The position numbers were made by a program, and so were the translations under genes. From assembly GCF_020099395.1 (NCBI RefSeq), contig NZ_CP083590.1:5952001-6016000 (forward strand): a stretch of DNA of 64,000 nucleotides. Direction: 5' to 3'. A model generated the notes under the pieces. That model was given only the letters and a program-made list of their open reading frames with translations. It had not been told where the DNA came from and searched no databases. Source of the DNA: Streptomyces mobaraensis. Its GTDB lineage: Bacteria; Actinomycetota; Actinomycetes; Streptomycetales; Streptomycetaceae. Each line of letters begins with the position of its first letter. Within the stretch, counting starts at the first letter, position 1. Shown piece after piece: positions 1 through 8,778 of the stretch.

Positions 1-887
1 ACACCGCCGTCGAAGCCGTTGCCCCAGCCACCCTGGACGTCCAGATAGCCGGCCGGGCCGCCGGTCCGCACGCCGACCCAGACGACGTACGCGAGCCAGC
101 CCAGCGGGGCGAGCGCCACCCCGAGCAGCATCCGCCGCGGCTCAGGACGGTCCGACGGCTCCGGACGCCCGTCCCGCCGGAGCAGGGCGACCGCCGCCGT
201 CACCCACACGGCCGCGACCACCGCCGCTCCCACCGGCCGGGTCAGCCCGGCCAGCGCCGCGCACACCCCGGCCGCCGGCCAGCGGCCGGTCAGCACCGCG
301 TACAGGCTCCAGGCGGCCAGCGCCGTGAAAAGGGACTCCGAGTAGGCCATCGACTGCACCACCCCCACCGGCAGCACCGCCCACAGCACCACCAGCGCGA
401 CGCCCGCCCGGCGGCCGTGCAGCCGCTCGCCGACCGCGAAGATCCCCGCGGCGGCGGCCAGTGAGGCGACCGCGCTCACCAGCAGCCCCGCGTCCGCCGC
501 CGACAGCGGCAGCACCGCCGACAGCGCCCGCTCCAGCCACGGCAGCAGCGGGAAGAACGCCAGGTCGGAGTGGACCTTCCCGCCGGTCAGGGTCAGCGTG
601 TACCCGTAGCCCTCCTCCGCTATCCGGGAGTACCAGACCGCGTCCCAGCGCCCCGAGAGCAGATGGTGCGCGTCCTTGCCCGTCACCGTCCCCCACAGCG
701 CGAGGACCGCCACCCCCAGCACCCGGACCGCCGCGTACGCCAGCAGCGCCGGCGCGGCACGCCGGAGCGCGCCGGGGACGGCCGGGCCGGGGACGGCCGC
801 CGGTTCGGGACGTACGCCGGAGGCGGTGCGTATGCCGCAGGGGGCGGAAGGGGGAGCGGGTTCGGTCACCGGCCAATTGTCCAGCAT
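1..887 (-). CDS. PIG-V-like integral membrane mannosyltransferase (3' end outside window)
   Basis: The reverse strand reads continuously from an ATG at 887 off the left edge, so only the N-terminal ~295 residues are present. After a Pro/Ala-rich N-terminus there are several hydrophobic membrane segments. A first extracytoplasmic loop carries GRWDAVWYSRIAEEGY, the Trp-Asp-Ala-x-Trp-Tyr signature of the PIG-V/GT-C mannosyltransferases, with the acidic catalytic residue expected in that loop. The last visible stretch, GYLDVQGGWGNGFDGG, is typical of the actinobacterial members. Such enzymes transfer mannose from polyprenyl-phosphate donors outside the membrane. An in-frame GTG at 869 is an alternative start. 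The exact acceptor cannot be told from the sequence. Confidence 0.8.
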   Translation of the reverse strand, partial: MLDNWPVTEPAPPSAPCGIRTASGVRPEPAAVPGPAVPGALRRAAPALLAYAAVRVLGVAVLALWGTVTGKDAHHLLSGRWDAVWYSRIAEEGYGYTLTLTGGKVHSDLAFFPLLPWLERALSAVLPLSAADAGLLVSAVASLAAAAGIFAVGERLHGRRAGVALVVLWAVLPVGVVQSMAYSESLFTALAAWSLYAVLTGRWPAAGVCAALAGLTRPVGAAVVAAVWVTAAVALLRRDGRPEPSDRPEPRRMLLGVALAPLGWLAYVVWVGVRTGGPAGYLDVQGGWGNGFDGG

Positions 888-1046
888 CCGGGACGGTGGC
901 CGTCCGCGCCGCGAGGCCGGTGCTGCCGCCGCTGACCTGCCGGGACTCGCGTACGCTGTCGTCTCACTCGTCCCCCGGCACCGCGGCCCACCGTCCCCCC
1001 TTCGGGCCCGCGCACGACCGCCGGGACCCGATACGGAGGTGGGTGA

Positions 1047-2636
1047 ATGTCCGGAACGGCGACGGCCCGCCCCCGGTGGACCGCCGGTGTTCCCCGGCAG
1101 CGGCAGCGCACCGGAGGGCCCGGCCCCGGGGCCGGTGCCAACCGCTGGGCCGTGCTCGTCGTCCTCTGCGCCAGCCTGCTCCTGGTCGCCGTGGACGCCA
1201 CCGTGCTGCACGTCGCCGTCCCGGCCGTCTCGGAGGACCTGCGCCCCGGCCCGATCCAGCTGCTCTGGATCGTCGACGTCTACCCGCTGGTCTGCGCCTC
1301 GCTGCTGATCCTCTTCGGCACGCTCGGCGACCGGGTCGGCCGGCGGCGGGTGCTGCTGCTCGGCTACGGGCTGTTCGGCTGCGCCTCGCTGCTCGCCGCC
1401 TGCGCGAGCCGGCCGGAGGTGCTGATCGCCGCCCGGGCGCTGCTCGGTGCCGGTGGCGCGATGATCATGCCGGCGACGCTGTCCATCCTGCGGCAGGTCT
1501 TCCCCGACCGGCGGGAGCGGGCGCTGGCCATCGGCGTCTGGACCGGGGTGGCCGCCGTCGGCGCGGCCACCGGCCCGCTGCTGGGCGGATTCCTGCTCGA
1601 ACACTTCTGGTGGGGCTCGGTCTTCCTCATCAACCTGCCGCTGATGGCCGTCAGCCTCCCGGTCGGCCGCCGGCTGCTGCCCGAGTCGACGGGCGACGGG
1701 AACGGGCCGTGGGACGTGCTCGGCGCGCTGATGGCCGCGTTCGGACTGTTCGGCGTGGTCCTCGGGATGAAGCGGATCGGCGGCGCCGAGCCGCTGTCCC
1801 TGCTCACCCTGGTGCCCGCCGCTCTCGGCGCGGCGCTGCTGGTCCTCTTCGTCCGCCGGCAGCGGCGGCGCGAACATCCCCTGGTGGACCTGGACCTGTT
1901 CGCCCGGCCCGCCTTCGGGACGTCCGTGGGCTGCATCGTGCTGGCCATGCTGGCGCTGGTCGGCCTGGAGCTGGTCGCCGCCCAGTACCTCCAGCTCGTC
2001 CTCGGCCTCACCCCGCTGGAGACCGGGCTGCGGCTGCTGCCGCTGACCCTCGCCGCGATGGCCGCCGGCCTGGCCGGCTCCCGCGTGCTGCACCGGTTCG
2101 GGCCGCGCACCATGGTCGCCGGCGGCTTCGTGCTCACGGCGGTCGCGGTCCTGGCCCTCACCGCGATGGGCCGCGAGGACCGGCCCGCCTTCCTCGTCTG
2201 CTGCTTCGTCGCCCTCGGCCTGGGCCTGGAGACCACGCTGTTCGGGGCGTACGAGTCGATGCTCGGCGAGGCCCCGGCCGGTGCGGCCGGCGGCGCCGCG
2301 GCGATCGGCGAGACCTCGTACCAGCTCGGCGCGGGCATGGGCATCGCCCTGCTCGGCAGCGTGATGAACGCGGTCTACGCGCCCGGAGTGACCGGCGTCC
2401 CCGGCGTCCCCAGCGCGGCGGGCGCCGCGGCGGGGCACTCGCTCGGCGAGGCGTACCACGTGGCCGACCGGCTCGGCGGCCCGCCGGGCGCCGCGCTGCG
2501 GACGGCGGCGCGGGACGCGTTCGTGCACGGGCTGCACATCACGCTGGCGGTCAGCGCGGTGATCCTGCTGGCGGGGGCGGTGGCGGCGCTGCGGCTGCCG
2601 CGGTCCGCGGAGGGGGAGCAGGGCGCGGAGCAGTAG
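1047..2636 (+). CDS. MFS drug-efflux transporter, DHA2 (EmrB/QacA) family
   Basis: This 529-residue protein has about 14 hydrophobic segments, the size and layout of the DHA2 proton-driven multidrug antiporters. Motif A follows TM2 (FGTLGDRVGRRRVLLLGYG) and motif C is seen as GVAAVGAATGPLLGG in TM5; TM1 carries the family Asp in VAVDATVLHVAVPA. The C-terminal half continues with charged loops and a final helix near residue 500. The ATG follows a GGAGG at about 1036. It would export small hydrophobic compounds across the plasma membrane. No adjacent regulator is visible, so the substrate is unknown. It appears monocistronic, with the upstream mannosyltransferase diverging from it. Confidence 0.9.
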   Translation: MSGTATARPRWTAGVPRQRQRTGGPGPGAGANRWAVLVVLCASLLLVAVDATVLHVAVPAVSEDLRPGPIQLLWIVDVYPLVCASLLILFGTLGDRVGRRRVLLLGYGLFGCASLLAACASRPEVLIAARALLGAGGAMIMPATLSILRQVFPDRRERALAIGVWTGVAAVGAATGPLLGGFLLEHFWWGSVFLINLPLMAVSLPVGRRLLPESTGDGNGPWDVLGALMAAFGLFGVVLGMKRIGGAEPLSLLTLVPAALGAALLVLFVRRQRRREHPLVDLDLFARPAFGTSVGCIVLAMLALVGLELVAAQYLQLVLGLTPLETGLRLLPLTLAAMAAGLAGSRVLHRFGPRTMVAGGFVLTAVAVLALTAMGREDRPAFLVCCFVALGLGLETTLFGAYESMLGEAPAGAAGGAAAIGETSYQLGAGMGIALLGSVMNAVYAPGVTGVPGVPSAAGAAAGHSLGEAYHVADRLGGPPGAALRTAARDAFVHGLHITLAVSAVILLAGAVAALRLPRSAEGEQGAEQ

Positions 2637-2638
2637 GG

Positions 2639-2678
2639 CGCGGAACCGGCGCGGAGTACGCGGAACCGGCGCGGAGTA
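2639..2678. repeat. Perfect 20-bp tandem duplication after the MFS gene
   Basis: The 20-mer CGCGGAACCGGCGCGGAGTA occurs twice in direct succession just after the MFS stop codon. The following ~90 bases are rich in GTTGCC/GTCGCC repeats without a convincing gene or terminator. Confidence 0.85.
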
Positions 2679-2903
2679 GGCGACGGCGGGTGGAGGGCGG
2701 CGGTCGTCGCCGTTTGTCGGTCGCCGGTTGCCAGTTGCCCGTTGCCGGTCGCGGTTTGCCGGAGGTCAAAGGTCGGCCCCGGACGCCGGGTGGCGCGCCC
2801 GGCCGGTCGTCCGCGGAGGTCACAGGGGTTCGCTCTGGACGGGGCGGTTACCGGCCCGTAGCGTCTGAGCGAGCCGCAGGACCGCACCCAGGTGGAGGGG
2901 GCC

Positions 2904-4181
2904 ATGCCCGCCATGCCCGACCAGCCCGTCGAGGCCGACCAGCCCGTGACGCCCGCCGGGCCCGACCGGCCCATCGCGCCCGACCGGCCCGTCAGGCCGG
3001 CGAAGCCCGCCGCGTTCGACCCGTACGACCCGCTCGGCCTCGACGACCTGCTGACCGACGAGGACCGCGCCGTCCGCGCCACCATGCGGCAGTGGGCGGC
3101 CGACCGCGTCCTGCCGCACATCGCCGAGTGGTACGAACGCGGCGAACTGCCCGGGATCCGCGAGCTCGCCCGTGAGCTGGGCTCCCTGGGGGCGCTCGGG
3201 ATGTCGCTCACCGGCTACGGCTGCGCCGGCGCGAGCGCCGTGCAGTACGGGCTGGCCTGCCTGGAACTGGAGGCGGCCGACTCCGGTGTGCGCTCCCTGG
3301 TCTCCGTGCAGGGCTCGCTGGCGATGTACGCCATCCACCGCTTCGGCTCCGAGGAGCAGAAACAGCGGTGGCTGCCGTCGATGGCCGCGGGCGAGACGAT
3401 CGGCTGCTTCGCGCTCACCGAGCCCGACCACGGCTCCGATCCCGCCGGTATGCGCACCTACGCCAAGCGCGAGGCCGGCGGCGACTGGGTGCTCACCGGC
3501 CGCAAGATGTGGATCACCAACGGCTCGGTGGCCGGCGTCGCCGTCGTCTGGGCGCGGACCGACGAGGGCGTCCGCGGCTTCGTCGTCCCCACCGACCGCC
3601 CCGGTTTCTCGGCCCCCGAGATCAAGCACAAGTGGTCGCTGCGCGCCTCGGTCACCAGCGAGCTCGTCCTGGACGGGGTGCGGCTGCCCGCCGACGCCGT
3701 CCTCCCGGAGGTCACCGGTCTGCGCGGGCCGCTGAGCTGTCTGAGCCACGCCCGGTACGGCATCGTCTGGGGCGCGATGGGCGCGGCCCGGGCGAGCTTC
3801 GAGGCGGCGCTGGACTACGCGCGGACCCGGGAGCAGTTCGGCCGGCCGATCGGCGGCTTCCAGCTCACCCAGGCCAAGCTGGCCGACATGGCGGTGGAGC
3901 TGCACAAGGGGATCCTGCTCGCCCACCACCTGGGGCTGCGGATGGACGCGGGACGGCTGCGGCCGGAGCAGGTGAGCTTCGGGAAGCTGAACAATGTGCG
4001 GGAGGCGATCGAGATCTGCCGTACCGCCCGGACGATCCTGGGGGCCAACGGGATCTCGTTGGAGTACCCGGTGATGCGGCACGCGACGAACCTGGAGTCG
4101 GTGCTCACCTACGAGGGGACGGTGGAGATGCACCAGCTGGTGCTGGGGAAGGCGTTGACGGGGATCGACGCGTTCCGGTGA
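2904..4181 (+). CDS. Acyl-CoA dehydrogenase, glutaryl-CoA dehydrogenase type
   Basis: The 425-residue protein is colinear with glutaryl-CoA dehydrogenases along its whole core: GYGCAGASAVQYGL, DSGVRSLVSVQGSLAMY, FALTEPDHGSDP (FAD-binding), RKMWITNGSVAGVAVVWAR, KWSLRASVTSELVLDGV, and TYEGTVEMHQLVLGKALTG near the C-terminus. The Glu of TYEGT is the catalytic base of the family, and the Arg of DSGVRS matches the substrate-carboxylate Arg of glutaryl-CoA dehydrogenase. The enzyme would oxidise and decarboxylate glutaryl-CoA to crotonyl-CoA in lysine/tryptophan catabolism, feeding electrons to ETF. A GGAGG at 2894-2898 favours ATG 2904 over the in-frame GTG 2892. Residues 5-35 form a Pro/Asp repeat (PDxPV/PDRPI) not seen in most homologues. 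No ETF or lysine-degradation gene is next to it. Confidence 0.88.
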   Translation: MPAMPDQPVEADQPVTPAGPDRPIAPDRPVRPAKPAAFDPYDPLGLDDLLTDEDRAVRATMRQWAADRVLPHIAEWYERGELPGIRELARELGSLGALGMSLTGYGCAGASAVQYGLACLELEAADSGVRSLVSVQGSLAMYAIHRFGSEEQKQRWLPSMAAGETIGCFALTEPDHGSDPAGMRTYAKREAGGDWVLTGRKMWITNGSVAGVAVVWARTDEGVRGFVVPTDRPGFSAPEIKHKWSLRASVTSELVLDGVRLPADAVLPEVTGLRGPLSCLSHARYGIVWGAMGAARASFEAALDYARTREQFGRPIGGFQLTQAKLADMAVELHKGILLAHHLGLRMDAGRLRPEQVSFGKLNNVREAIEICRTARTILGANGISLEYPVMRHATNLESVLTYEGTVEMHQLVLGKALTGIDAFR

Positions 4182-4214
4182 GGGCGCGGGGCCGGGTTCC
4201 GCCGGGGCCCCGGG

Positions 4215-4237
4215 CTCGTCCTCAGGCGCCGGAGGGG
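4215..4237. repeat. Copy of the common Streptomyces GTCCTCA-GCGCCGGA intergenic element
   Basis: CTCGTCCTCAGGCGCCGG lies between two convergent genes. It is a variant of the CGTCCTCAAACGCCGGACGG element found again at 58387-58411. From general knowledge this element is abundant between Streptomyces genes and is probably part of 3'-end structures. Confidence 0.5.
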
Positions 4238-4319
4238 TGCTCGCCCGACGCGTGAGGACACGCGGCCTGTGGTGCCGCGTCGGCCGGGCCTGTCGCTGTG
4301 CGCGGGCCGGCCGGAGGGG

Positions 4320-4757
4320 TCAGCTCTGGTTGAAGAAGCCCCCGTTCACCCGGCCCACCGGCTCCCCGTTGACCACCTTGTAGTCGGCGGGGGTGAGCAG
4401 GAAGACCCGGTTGGCGACCCGCTCGATGGAGCCGCGGAGGCCGAAGGTCAGACCGGCCGCGAAGTCCACGACCCGCTTGGCGTCGCTCGGTTCCATCGCG
4501 GTGAGGTTGACGATCACCGGGACGCCCTCGCGGAACAGCTCGCCGATGCCGCGGGCGTCGCGGAAGCCGTCGGGGGTCACCGTGGCGATCCGGGTGCCCT
4601 GTTCCTGGGCCGCCTCGTCGGCGACGCGGACTCTCGGGCTGGTCACCCAGGAGTCACCGGGCTCGGGCCCCTCGGCGTACTCGTCGTCGTAGTAGCGCTC
4701 GTCATCGCTGTCGTCGACGAGGCCAAGCCAGGCACTCGCCTTACGCACCGAACCCAT
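4320..4757 (-). CDS. sflA: SepF-like cell division protein (SflA type)
   Basis: This 145-residue protein has the SepF layout: a short N-terminal amphipathic segment ([16 protein letters not shown]) suited to membrane binding, an acidic Asp/Glu/Tyr-rich linker, then the compact SepF fold from about residue 55 ([52 protein letters not shown]). SepF tethers FtsZ rings to the membrane. The main Streptomyces SepF sits in the dcw cluster. A stand-alone short paralogue in this context fits SflA, which is reported to influence FtsZ and DivIVA placement in hyphae. A textbook AGGAGG precedes the ATG. The gene diverges from the DUF5685 gene. The symbol rests on remembered gene order and length, so it is less certain than the family. 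Confidence 0.82.
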   Translation of the reverse strand: MGSVRKASAWLGLVDDSDDERYYDDEYAEGPEPGDSWVTSPRVRVADEAAQEQGTRIATVTPDGFRDARGIGELFREGVPVIVNLTAMEPSDAKRVVDFAAGLTFGLRGSIERVANRVFLLTPADYKVVNGEPVGRVNGGFFNQS

Positions 4758-4857
4758 GGACGCCTCCTCTCACACGCGGTGTGTTCCGCCCGCCCCTCTA
4801 TGGTCGTCCATGATGCGGATGGTGTGCCAAGTGGATAGGGGCCAAGCGAGGATTTCG

Positions 4858-4893
4858 TGACGCATCTGGTGCAAAGCAGGTGGCGATGCGTCA
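4858..4893. promoter_or_regulatory. Perfect 9-bp inverted repeat between sflA and the DUF5685 gene
   Basis: TGACGCATC (4858-4866) and GATGCGTCA (4885-4893) are exact inverted copies separated by 18 bases. The site lies about 100 bp from both divergent starts, so it could be an operator for either gene or a transcript stem. No matching regulator is obvious. Confidence 0.45.
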
Positions 4894-4999
4894 GAAACCC
4901 CGAAGCCCCCGAAGCGAGCCCCCCGCTCGGCCGTGACCGGCCTGCACCGAGCCTATGGCTAGGATGCGCCAGTTGCTCGGCACCAACACGGGGGCGTCA

Positions 5000-6247
5000 T
5001 TGTTCGGAATCATCAGGCCGTGTCGGCATCGGCTCTCGGAGGCCATGCGGACGGAGTGGATGGCTCATCTGTGCGGTCTCTGCCTGGCTTTGAGGGGAGA
5101 TCACGGGCAGTTCGCCCGAATAGCTACGAACTATGACGGATTGGTGATATCCGTCCTGGTCGAGGCGCAATCCCCGTGCCGGGCCGGGGAGACGGCGGGG
5201 TGGCGACGGAAGGCCGGGCCCTGCCCGTTGCGCGGGATGCGCGGTGCGTCGGTCGCCACCGGCGAGGGCGCGCGGCTGGCCGCCTCCGTCTCCCTCGTCC
5301 TCGCCTCCGCGAAGCTGCGCGACCACGCCGCCGACGGGGACGGGGCGATGGCCCGCCGCCCGGTGGCCGCGGCGGCCCGCCGGGTCGCCGCCTCCTGGGA
5401 CCGCGCGGGCGCCCGCACCGGCTCCGACCTGGGCTTCGACACCGCGCTGCTGGTCGACGCGGTCGAGCGGCAGACCGGCCTGGAGGCTCTGGCCGGGCCC
5501 GGCACCCCGCTGGTCTCGCTCACCGAACCGACCGAGACCGCCACCGCCGCCGCCTTCGGGCACACCGCCGTCCTGGCCGGACGGCCGGAGAACCGGGAGC
5601 CGCTGGAGGAGGCGGGCCGCCTCTTCGGACGGCTCGCGCACCTGCTGGACGCGGTCGAGGACCTGGAGGCCGACGCGGAGTCGGGCGCCTGGAACCCGAT
5701 CGCCGCGACCGGCACCGGCCTCGCCGACGTCCGGCGGCTGTGCGACGACGCGGTGCACGGCGTGCGGCTCGCGCTCGCCGACGTCACGTTCGCGAGCAAG
5801 GCCCAGGGGCGGCTCGCGCACCTGCTGCTCGTCCACGAACTCCCGCGCGCCGTCGACCGGGCGTTCGCCACGGAGGGGTGCGGGCATCACGGGCACGGGC
5901 AGGGACGGGTGGCGGATGGGAGCGGGGGTGACGAGGCAGGAGTGCGGGCCGCGTTCGGGCCGCCGCCCGTCATGCCGCCGCCGCCCGCGCCGCCGGAGCC
6001 CCCGCGCCGCGGCCGGCGGCGCGGACTGCTGGCCGGATGCGCGGTGTGGGCCGGGCTCTTCTGCACCTGCCAGGTGTGCTGCCGTGATCCGTACCACGAC
6101 CCGTGGAACGGGGAGCCGCGCGAGGGGTGGTGCCACAAGTGCGACTGCGATGACTGTAGCGATTGCGGTGATTGCTGCGACTGCTGCGGCAACTGTTGTT
6201 CTTGTGGGGACGGTTGTGGGTGTGACGGCTGCGGGTGCGACTGCTGA
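5000..6247 (+). CDS. DUF5685 family protein with extreme Cys-rich C-terminal tail
   Basis: About 415 residues. The N-terminus FGIIRPCRHRL followed by HLCGLCLALR is the hallmark of the DUF5685 family, and family members begin right at this point. The TTG at 5000 is therefore preferred; ATGs at 4955 and 4964 are in frame with no better ribosome site. Residues ~60-290 are mostly helical with a conserved HELPRAVDRAF segment. Then comes a Pro-rich linker, a hydrophobic stretch (LLAGCAVWAGLFCTC) that may insert in the membrane, and a tail with 17 cysteines in the last 39 residues, mostly CDCC/CGNCC patterns. The tail and the N-terminal CRH/CGLC cysteines suggest metal binding or redox sensing. This is inference; no function is established. 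Confidence 0.8.
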   Translation: MFGIIRPCRHRLSEAMRTEWMAHLCGLCLALRGDHGQFARIATNYDGLVISVLVEAQSPCRAGETAGWRRKAGPCPLRGMRGASVATGEGARLAASVSLVLASAKLRDHAADGDGAMARRPVAAAARRVAASWDRAGARTGSDLGFDTALLVDAVERQTGLEALAGPGTPLVSLTEPTETATAAAFGHTAVLAGRPENREPLEEAGRLFGRLAHLLDAVEDLEADAESGAWNPIAATGTGLADVRRLCDDAVHGVRLALADVTFASKAQGRLAHLLLVHELPRAVDRAFATEGCGHHGHGQGRVADGSGGDEAGVRAAFGPPPVMPPPPAPPEPPRRGRRRGLLAGCAVWAGLFCTCQVCCRDPYHDPWNGEPREGWCHKCDCDDCSDCGDCCDCCGNCCSCGDGCGCDGCGCDC

Positions 6248-6578
6248 GGGCTGACGGCCGGCGGCGGGTGTGACGGCGGTAGGTGTGACGGCCGCGGGTG
6301 TGACGGCGGCGCCTCTGTGGGGACTTGGGCTTCGCCCGGAGCGTGGTGCCTTCGGCCGTGCCGGGCGTTGCCTGTTGGGCGAGGGGTGTACGGGGTGAGG
6401 GGGACGGATGGGTGTCCATCCGGCGGGGAAGTGCCCGGAACGACCGGTTCGACCCTTGCGCCCGGGGCCGCCCGGCCGAATACTCCGTCCGAGCGTGCAG
6501 AGCTGAGCATGCGGTCACCGGCGTGTAGTCACCGGCGTGTAGTCACCGGTGTGCAGCCACCAGCGTGAGGACAGCAGC
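6248..6578. other. 331-bp gap with short tandem repeats, no gene seen
   Basis: The region after the Cys-rich gene starts with imperfect GTGTGACGGC repeats (6264-6310) that look like a continuation of the repetitive DNA coding the cysteine tail. It ends with the 14-bp tandem repeat next to the protease start. No open frame here has convincing coding character. Confidence 0.5.
6514..6555. repeat. Three tandem 14-bp repeats before the protease gene
   Basis: GTCACCGGCGTGTA is repeated at 6514 and 6528, with a third copy at 6542 changed at two positions. The array ends 11 bases before the GAGGA ribosome site of the protease, so it lies in the leader or promoter. Copy-number change would alter spacing, not frame. 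Confidence 0.75.
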
Positions 6579-7514
6579 GTGAGGAACAAGCGCACCGCCC
6601 GCACCACCGTCCCCGCCGCCCTCGTCACCCCGTCCGCCAGAAGAGCCGCCGCCCTCGTCGCCGCGCTGCTCGCCGTCTCCGCCTTCGCCGCCGCCCCCGC
6701 CGGGGCGGCCCCCGGCGCCCCCGAAGTGCCCTCCGCCGCCCGGCTCACCGCGGTGAGCACCGCGGTCGGGGAGGCCGACGTGCCGGGCACCGCCTGGGCG
6801 GTCGACGAGCGGACCCACGAGGTCGTCGTCACCGCCGACGCGACCGTCCCGGACGAGGGCGTCGACCGGATCAGACGGGCGGCCGGGCCCGACGCCGACG
6901 CGATACGCGTCGAACGCGCCCCCGGGGCCTTCCGGCCGCTGATCGCCGGCGGCGACGCGGTGCACGCCGGCGACTGGCGCTGCTCGGCCGGCTTCAACGT
7001 CCGCAAGGGCAGCACGTACTACTTCCTCACCGCCGGCCACTGCACCCAGGGCAAGCCCGCGTACTACGCCGACCCCGGGCACCGCATGTCCGTCGGTCCC
7101 ACCGCCGCCAGTACGTACCCCGGAGCCGACCACGGCCTTGTGCGCTACGCCAACGGCTCGCTGCCCCACCCCTCCGCCGTCGACCTCTACGACGGCCGCT
7201 CCCAGCGGATCACCTCCGCCGCCACGCCCCGCGTCGGACAGAGCGTCCGCCGCAGCGGCTCCACCACCGGGGTGCGCGGCGGGCGGGTCACCGGGCTGAA
7301 CGCCACGGTCAACTACGGCAACGGGCAGGTCGTCCGGGGCCTGATCAAGACGGACGTCTGCGCGGAGCCCGGCGACAGCGGGGGCGCCCTCTTCTCCGGC
7401 TCCACCGCGCTGGGCCTGGCCTCCGGCGGCAGCGGCGACTGCCACAAGGGCGGGACGACCTTCTACCAGCCCGTCGTCGCGGCGCTCGACGCCTACGGCG
7501 TCCGCCTCTTCTGA
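6579..7514 (+). CDS. Secreted streptogrisin-like serine protease (S1E)
   Basis: The 311-residue preproprotein has a signal peptide (basic MRNKRTAR start, hydrophobic core, AAAPAGAA cleavage region), a propeptide to about residue 120, then a mature chymotrypsin fold beginning near IAGGDAVHAGDWRCSAGFNV. The catalytic triad is visible: His in LTAGHC (~153), Asp in GADHGLVR (~184) and Ser in EPGDSGG (~266). Cys pairs flank the His loop and the active Ser, as in streptogrisins A-E. A GAGGA at 6566-6570 supports the GTG at 6579; an upstream in-frame GTG (6549) would disrupt the signal peptide. The enzyme is secreted and self-processed. A subtilisin-inhibitor gene lies 2 kb downstream. Confidence 0.92.
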   Translation: MRNKRTARTTVPAALVTPSARRAAALVAALLAVSAFAAAPAGAAPGAPEVPSAARLTAVSTAVGEADVPGTAWAVDERTHEVVVTADATVPDEGVDRIRRAAGPDADAIRVERAPGAFRPLIAGGDAVHAGDWRCSAGFNVRKGSTYYFLTAGHCTQGKPAYYADPGHRMSVGPTAASTYPGADHGLVRYANGSLPHPSAVDLYDGRSQRITSAATPRVGQSVRRSGSTTGVRGGRVTGLNATVNYGNGQVVRGLIKTDVCAEPGDSGGALFSGSTALGLASGGSGDCHKGGTTFYQPVVAALDAYGVRLF

Positions 7515-7629
7515 GCCCGGTTCCGGGCCCGGGCGCCCGCTCCCCACACGTGCCCTCCCAGGGCTCGACCCAGGGTCCGGCGGGGCCTACCGTGGACATA
7601 TCACCTGTCGTGGGACACAGGGGGCCGTG

Positions 7630-8778
7630 ATGGTCGAAGACCTCGTGGTGGCGGTCGTGGCCGCGGCGTCCGCCGGAGCGGTGTACCTGATGGCGGCGGC
7701 CCGAGTGGTCAAGCAGTACGAACGCGGTGTGGTGCTGCGCCTGGGCCGGCTGCGCAGCGAAGTCCGGCCACCGGGCTTCACCTTGATCATTCCGGGCGTG
7801 GACCGGCTCCGCAAGGTGAACATGCAGATCGTCACCATGCCCGTGCCCGCCCAGGAGGGCATCACCCGCGACAACGTCACCGTCCGGGTCGACGCGGTCG
7901 TCTACTTCAAGGTCGTCAACGCGGCCGAGGCCGTCATCCAGGTCGAGGACTACCGTTTCGCCGTCTCGCAGATGGCCCAGACCTCGCTGCGTTCGATCAT
8001 CGGCAAGAGCGACCTGGACGATCTGCTGTCCAACCGGGAGAAGCTCAACCAGGGCCTGGAGCTGATGCTCGACAGCCCGGCCATCGGGTGGGGCGTGCAG
8101 ATCGACCGGGTGGAGATCAAGGACGTCTCGCTGCCCGAGACGATGAAGCGCTCGATGTCGCGGCAGGCGGAGGCGGAACGGGAGCGCCGGGCGCGGGTGA
8201 TCAACGCCGACGCGGAGCTGCTGGCGTCGAAGAAGCTGGCGGAGGCCGCCGCGACGATGTCCGAACAGCCGTCGGCCCTCCAACTGCGCCTGCTCCAGAC
8301 GATCGTGGCGGTGGCGGCGGAGAAGAACTCGACGCTGGTGCTGCCGTTCCCCGTGGAGCTGCTGCGGTTCCTGGAACGGGCGGGGGCGGGGGCGCCGACG
8401 GGTGAACGGGGACCCGGGGCGCGGGGGTCGGGCGAGGCGCGGCGGGTGGACGGACCGGACGCCGACGCCGACGCAGGGGAGCGGGCGGTGGAGGAACGGG
8501 CCTCGGCGGAACGGGCGGTGGAGGGGCGGAGCGCTGTGGAGCAGGCTCTCGGAGGGCGGGCCGTCGAGGGACGGGCGTCGGAGAGGTGGACGGTCGAGGA
8601 CTGGGACCCGAAGGGGCGGCCGGCCGGGGAACGGGTCGCCCGGGAACGGCCCCCGGAGAACACCGGTGAATCAGCCATCGGTGAATCGGCCACCGGTGAA
8701 CCGGGCTCGGATGCAACGGAGTTGGGCGACGGCGGGCCCGCGACGAGGCGGGAGGCCGGCGGGCCCGGCGACGGCTGA
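7630..8778 (+). CDS. SPFH/stomatin-like (slipin) membrane protein with long charged tail
   Basis: A 382-residue protein: one N-terminal membrane helix (residues ~3-22), then an SPFH/band-7 domain with the slipin landmarks VVKQYERGVVLRLGRL, GFTLIIPGVDRLRKVNMQ, QEGITRDNVTVRVDAVVYFKV, LRSIIGKSDLDDLLSNREKLN and VEIKDVSLPETMKRSMSRQAEAER, followed by a coiled-coil stretch to residue ~245. Such proteins form oligomeric rings that organise membrane microdomains. The final ~120 residues are a low-complexity tail of repeated Glu-Arg-Ala/Gly units (ERAVEER, ERAVEGR) and GES/GEP repeats that is unusual for the family. GTG 7627 is directly before ATG 7630. No NfeD partner gene adjoins it. Confidence 0.88.
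   Translation: MVEDLVVAVVAAASAGAVYLMAAARVVKQYERGVVLRLGRLRSEVRPPGFTLIIPGVDRLRKVNMQIVTMPVPAQEGITRDNVTVRVDAVVYFKVVNAAEAVIQVEDYRFAVSQMAQTSLRSIIGKSDLDDLLSNREKLNQGLELMLDSPAIGWGVQIDRVEIKDVSLPETMKRSMSRQAEAERERRARVINADAELLASKKLAEAAATMSEQPSALQLRLLQTIVAVAAEKNSTLVLPFPVELLRFLERAGAGAPTGERGPGARGSGEARRVDGPDADADAGERAVEERASAERAVEGRSAVEQALGGRAVEGRASERWTVEDWDPKGRPAGERVARERPPENTGESAIGESATGEPGSDATELGDGGPATRREAGGPGDG

Noticed and set aside
461..3175. A 904-codon rightward frame across the first 3 kb
   Set aside because: It crosses three real genes out of frame, is Arg/Pro-rich throughout and has no domain content; it is a GC-rich shadow frame.
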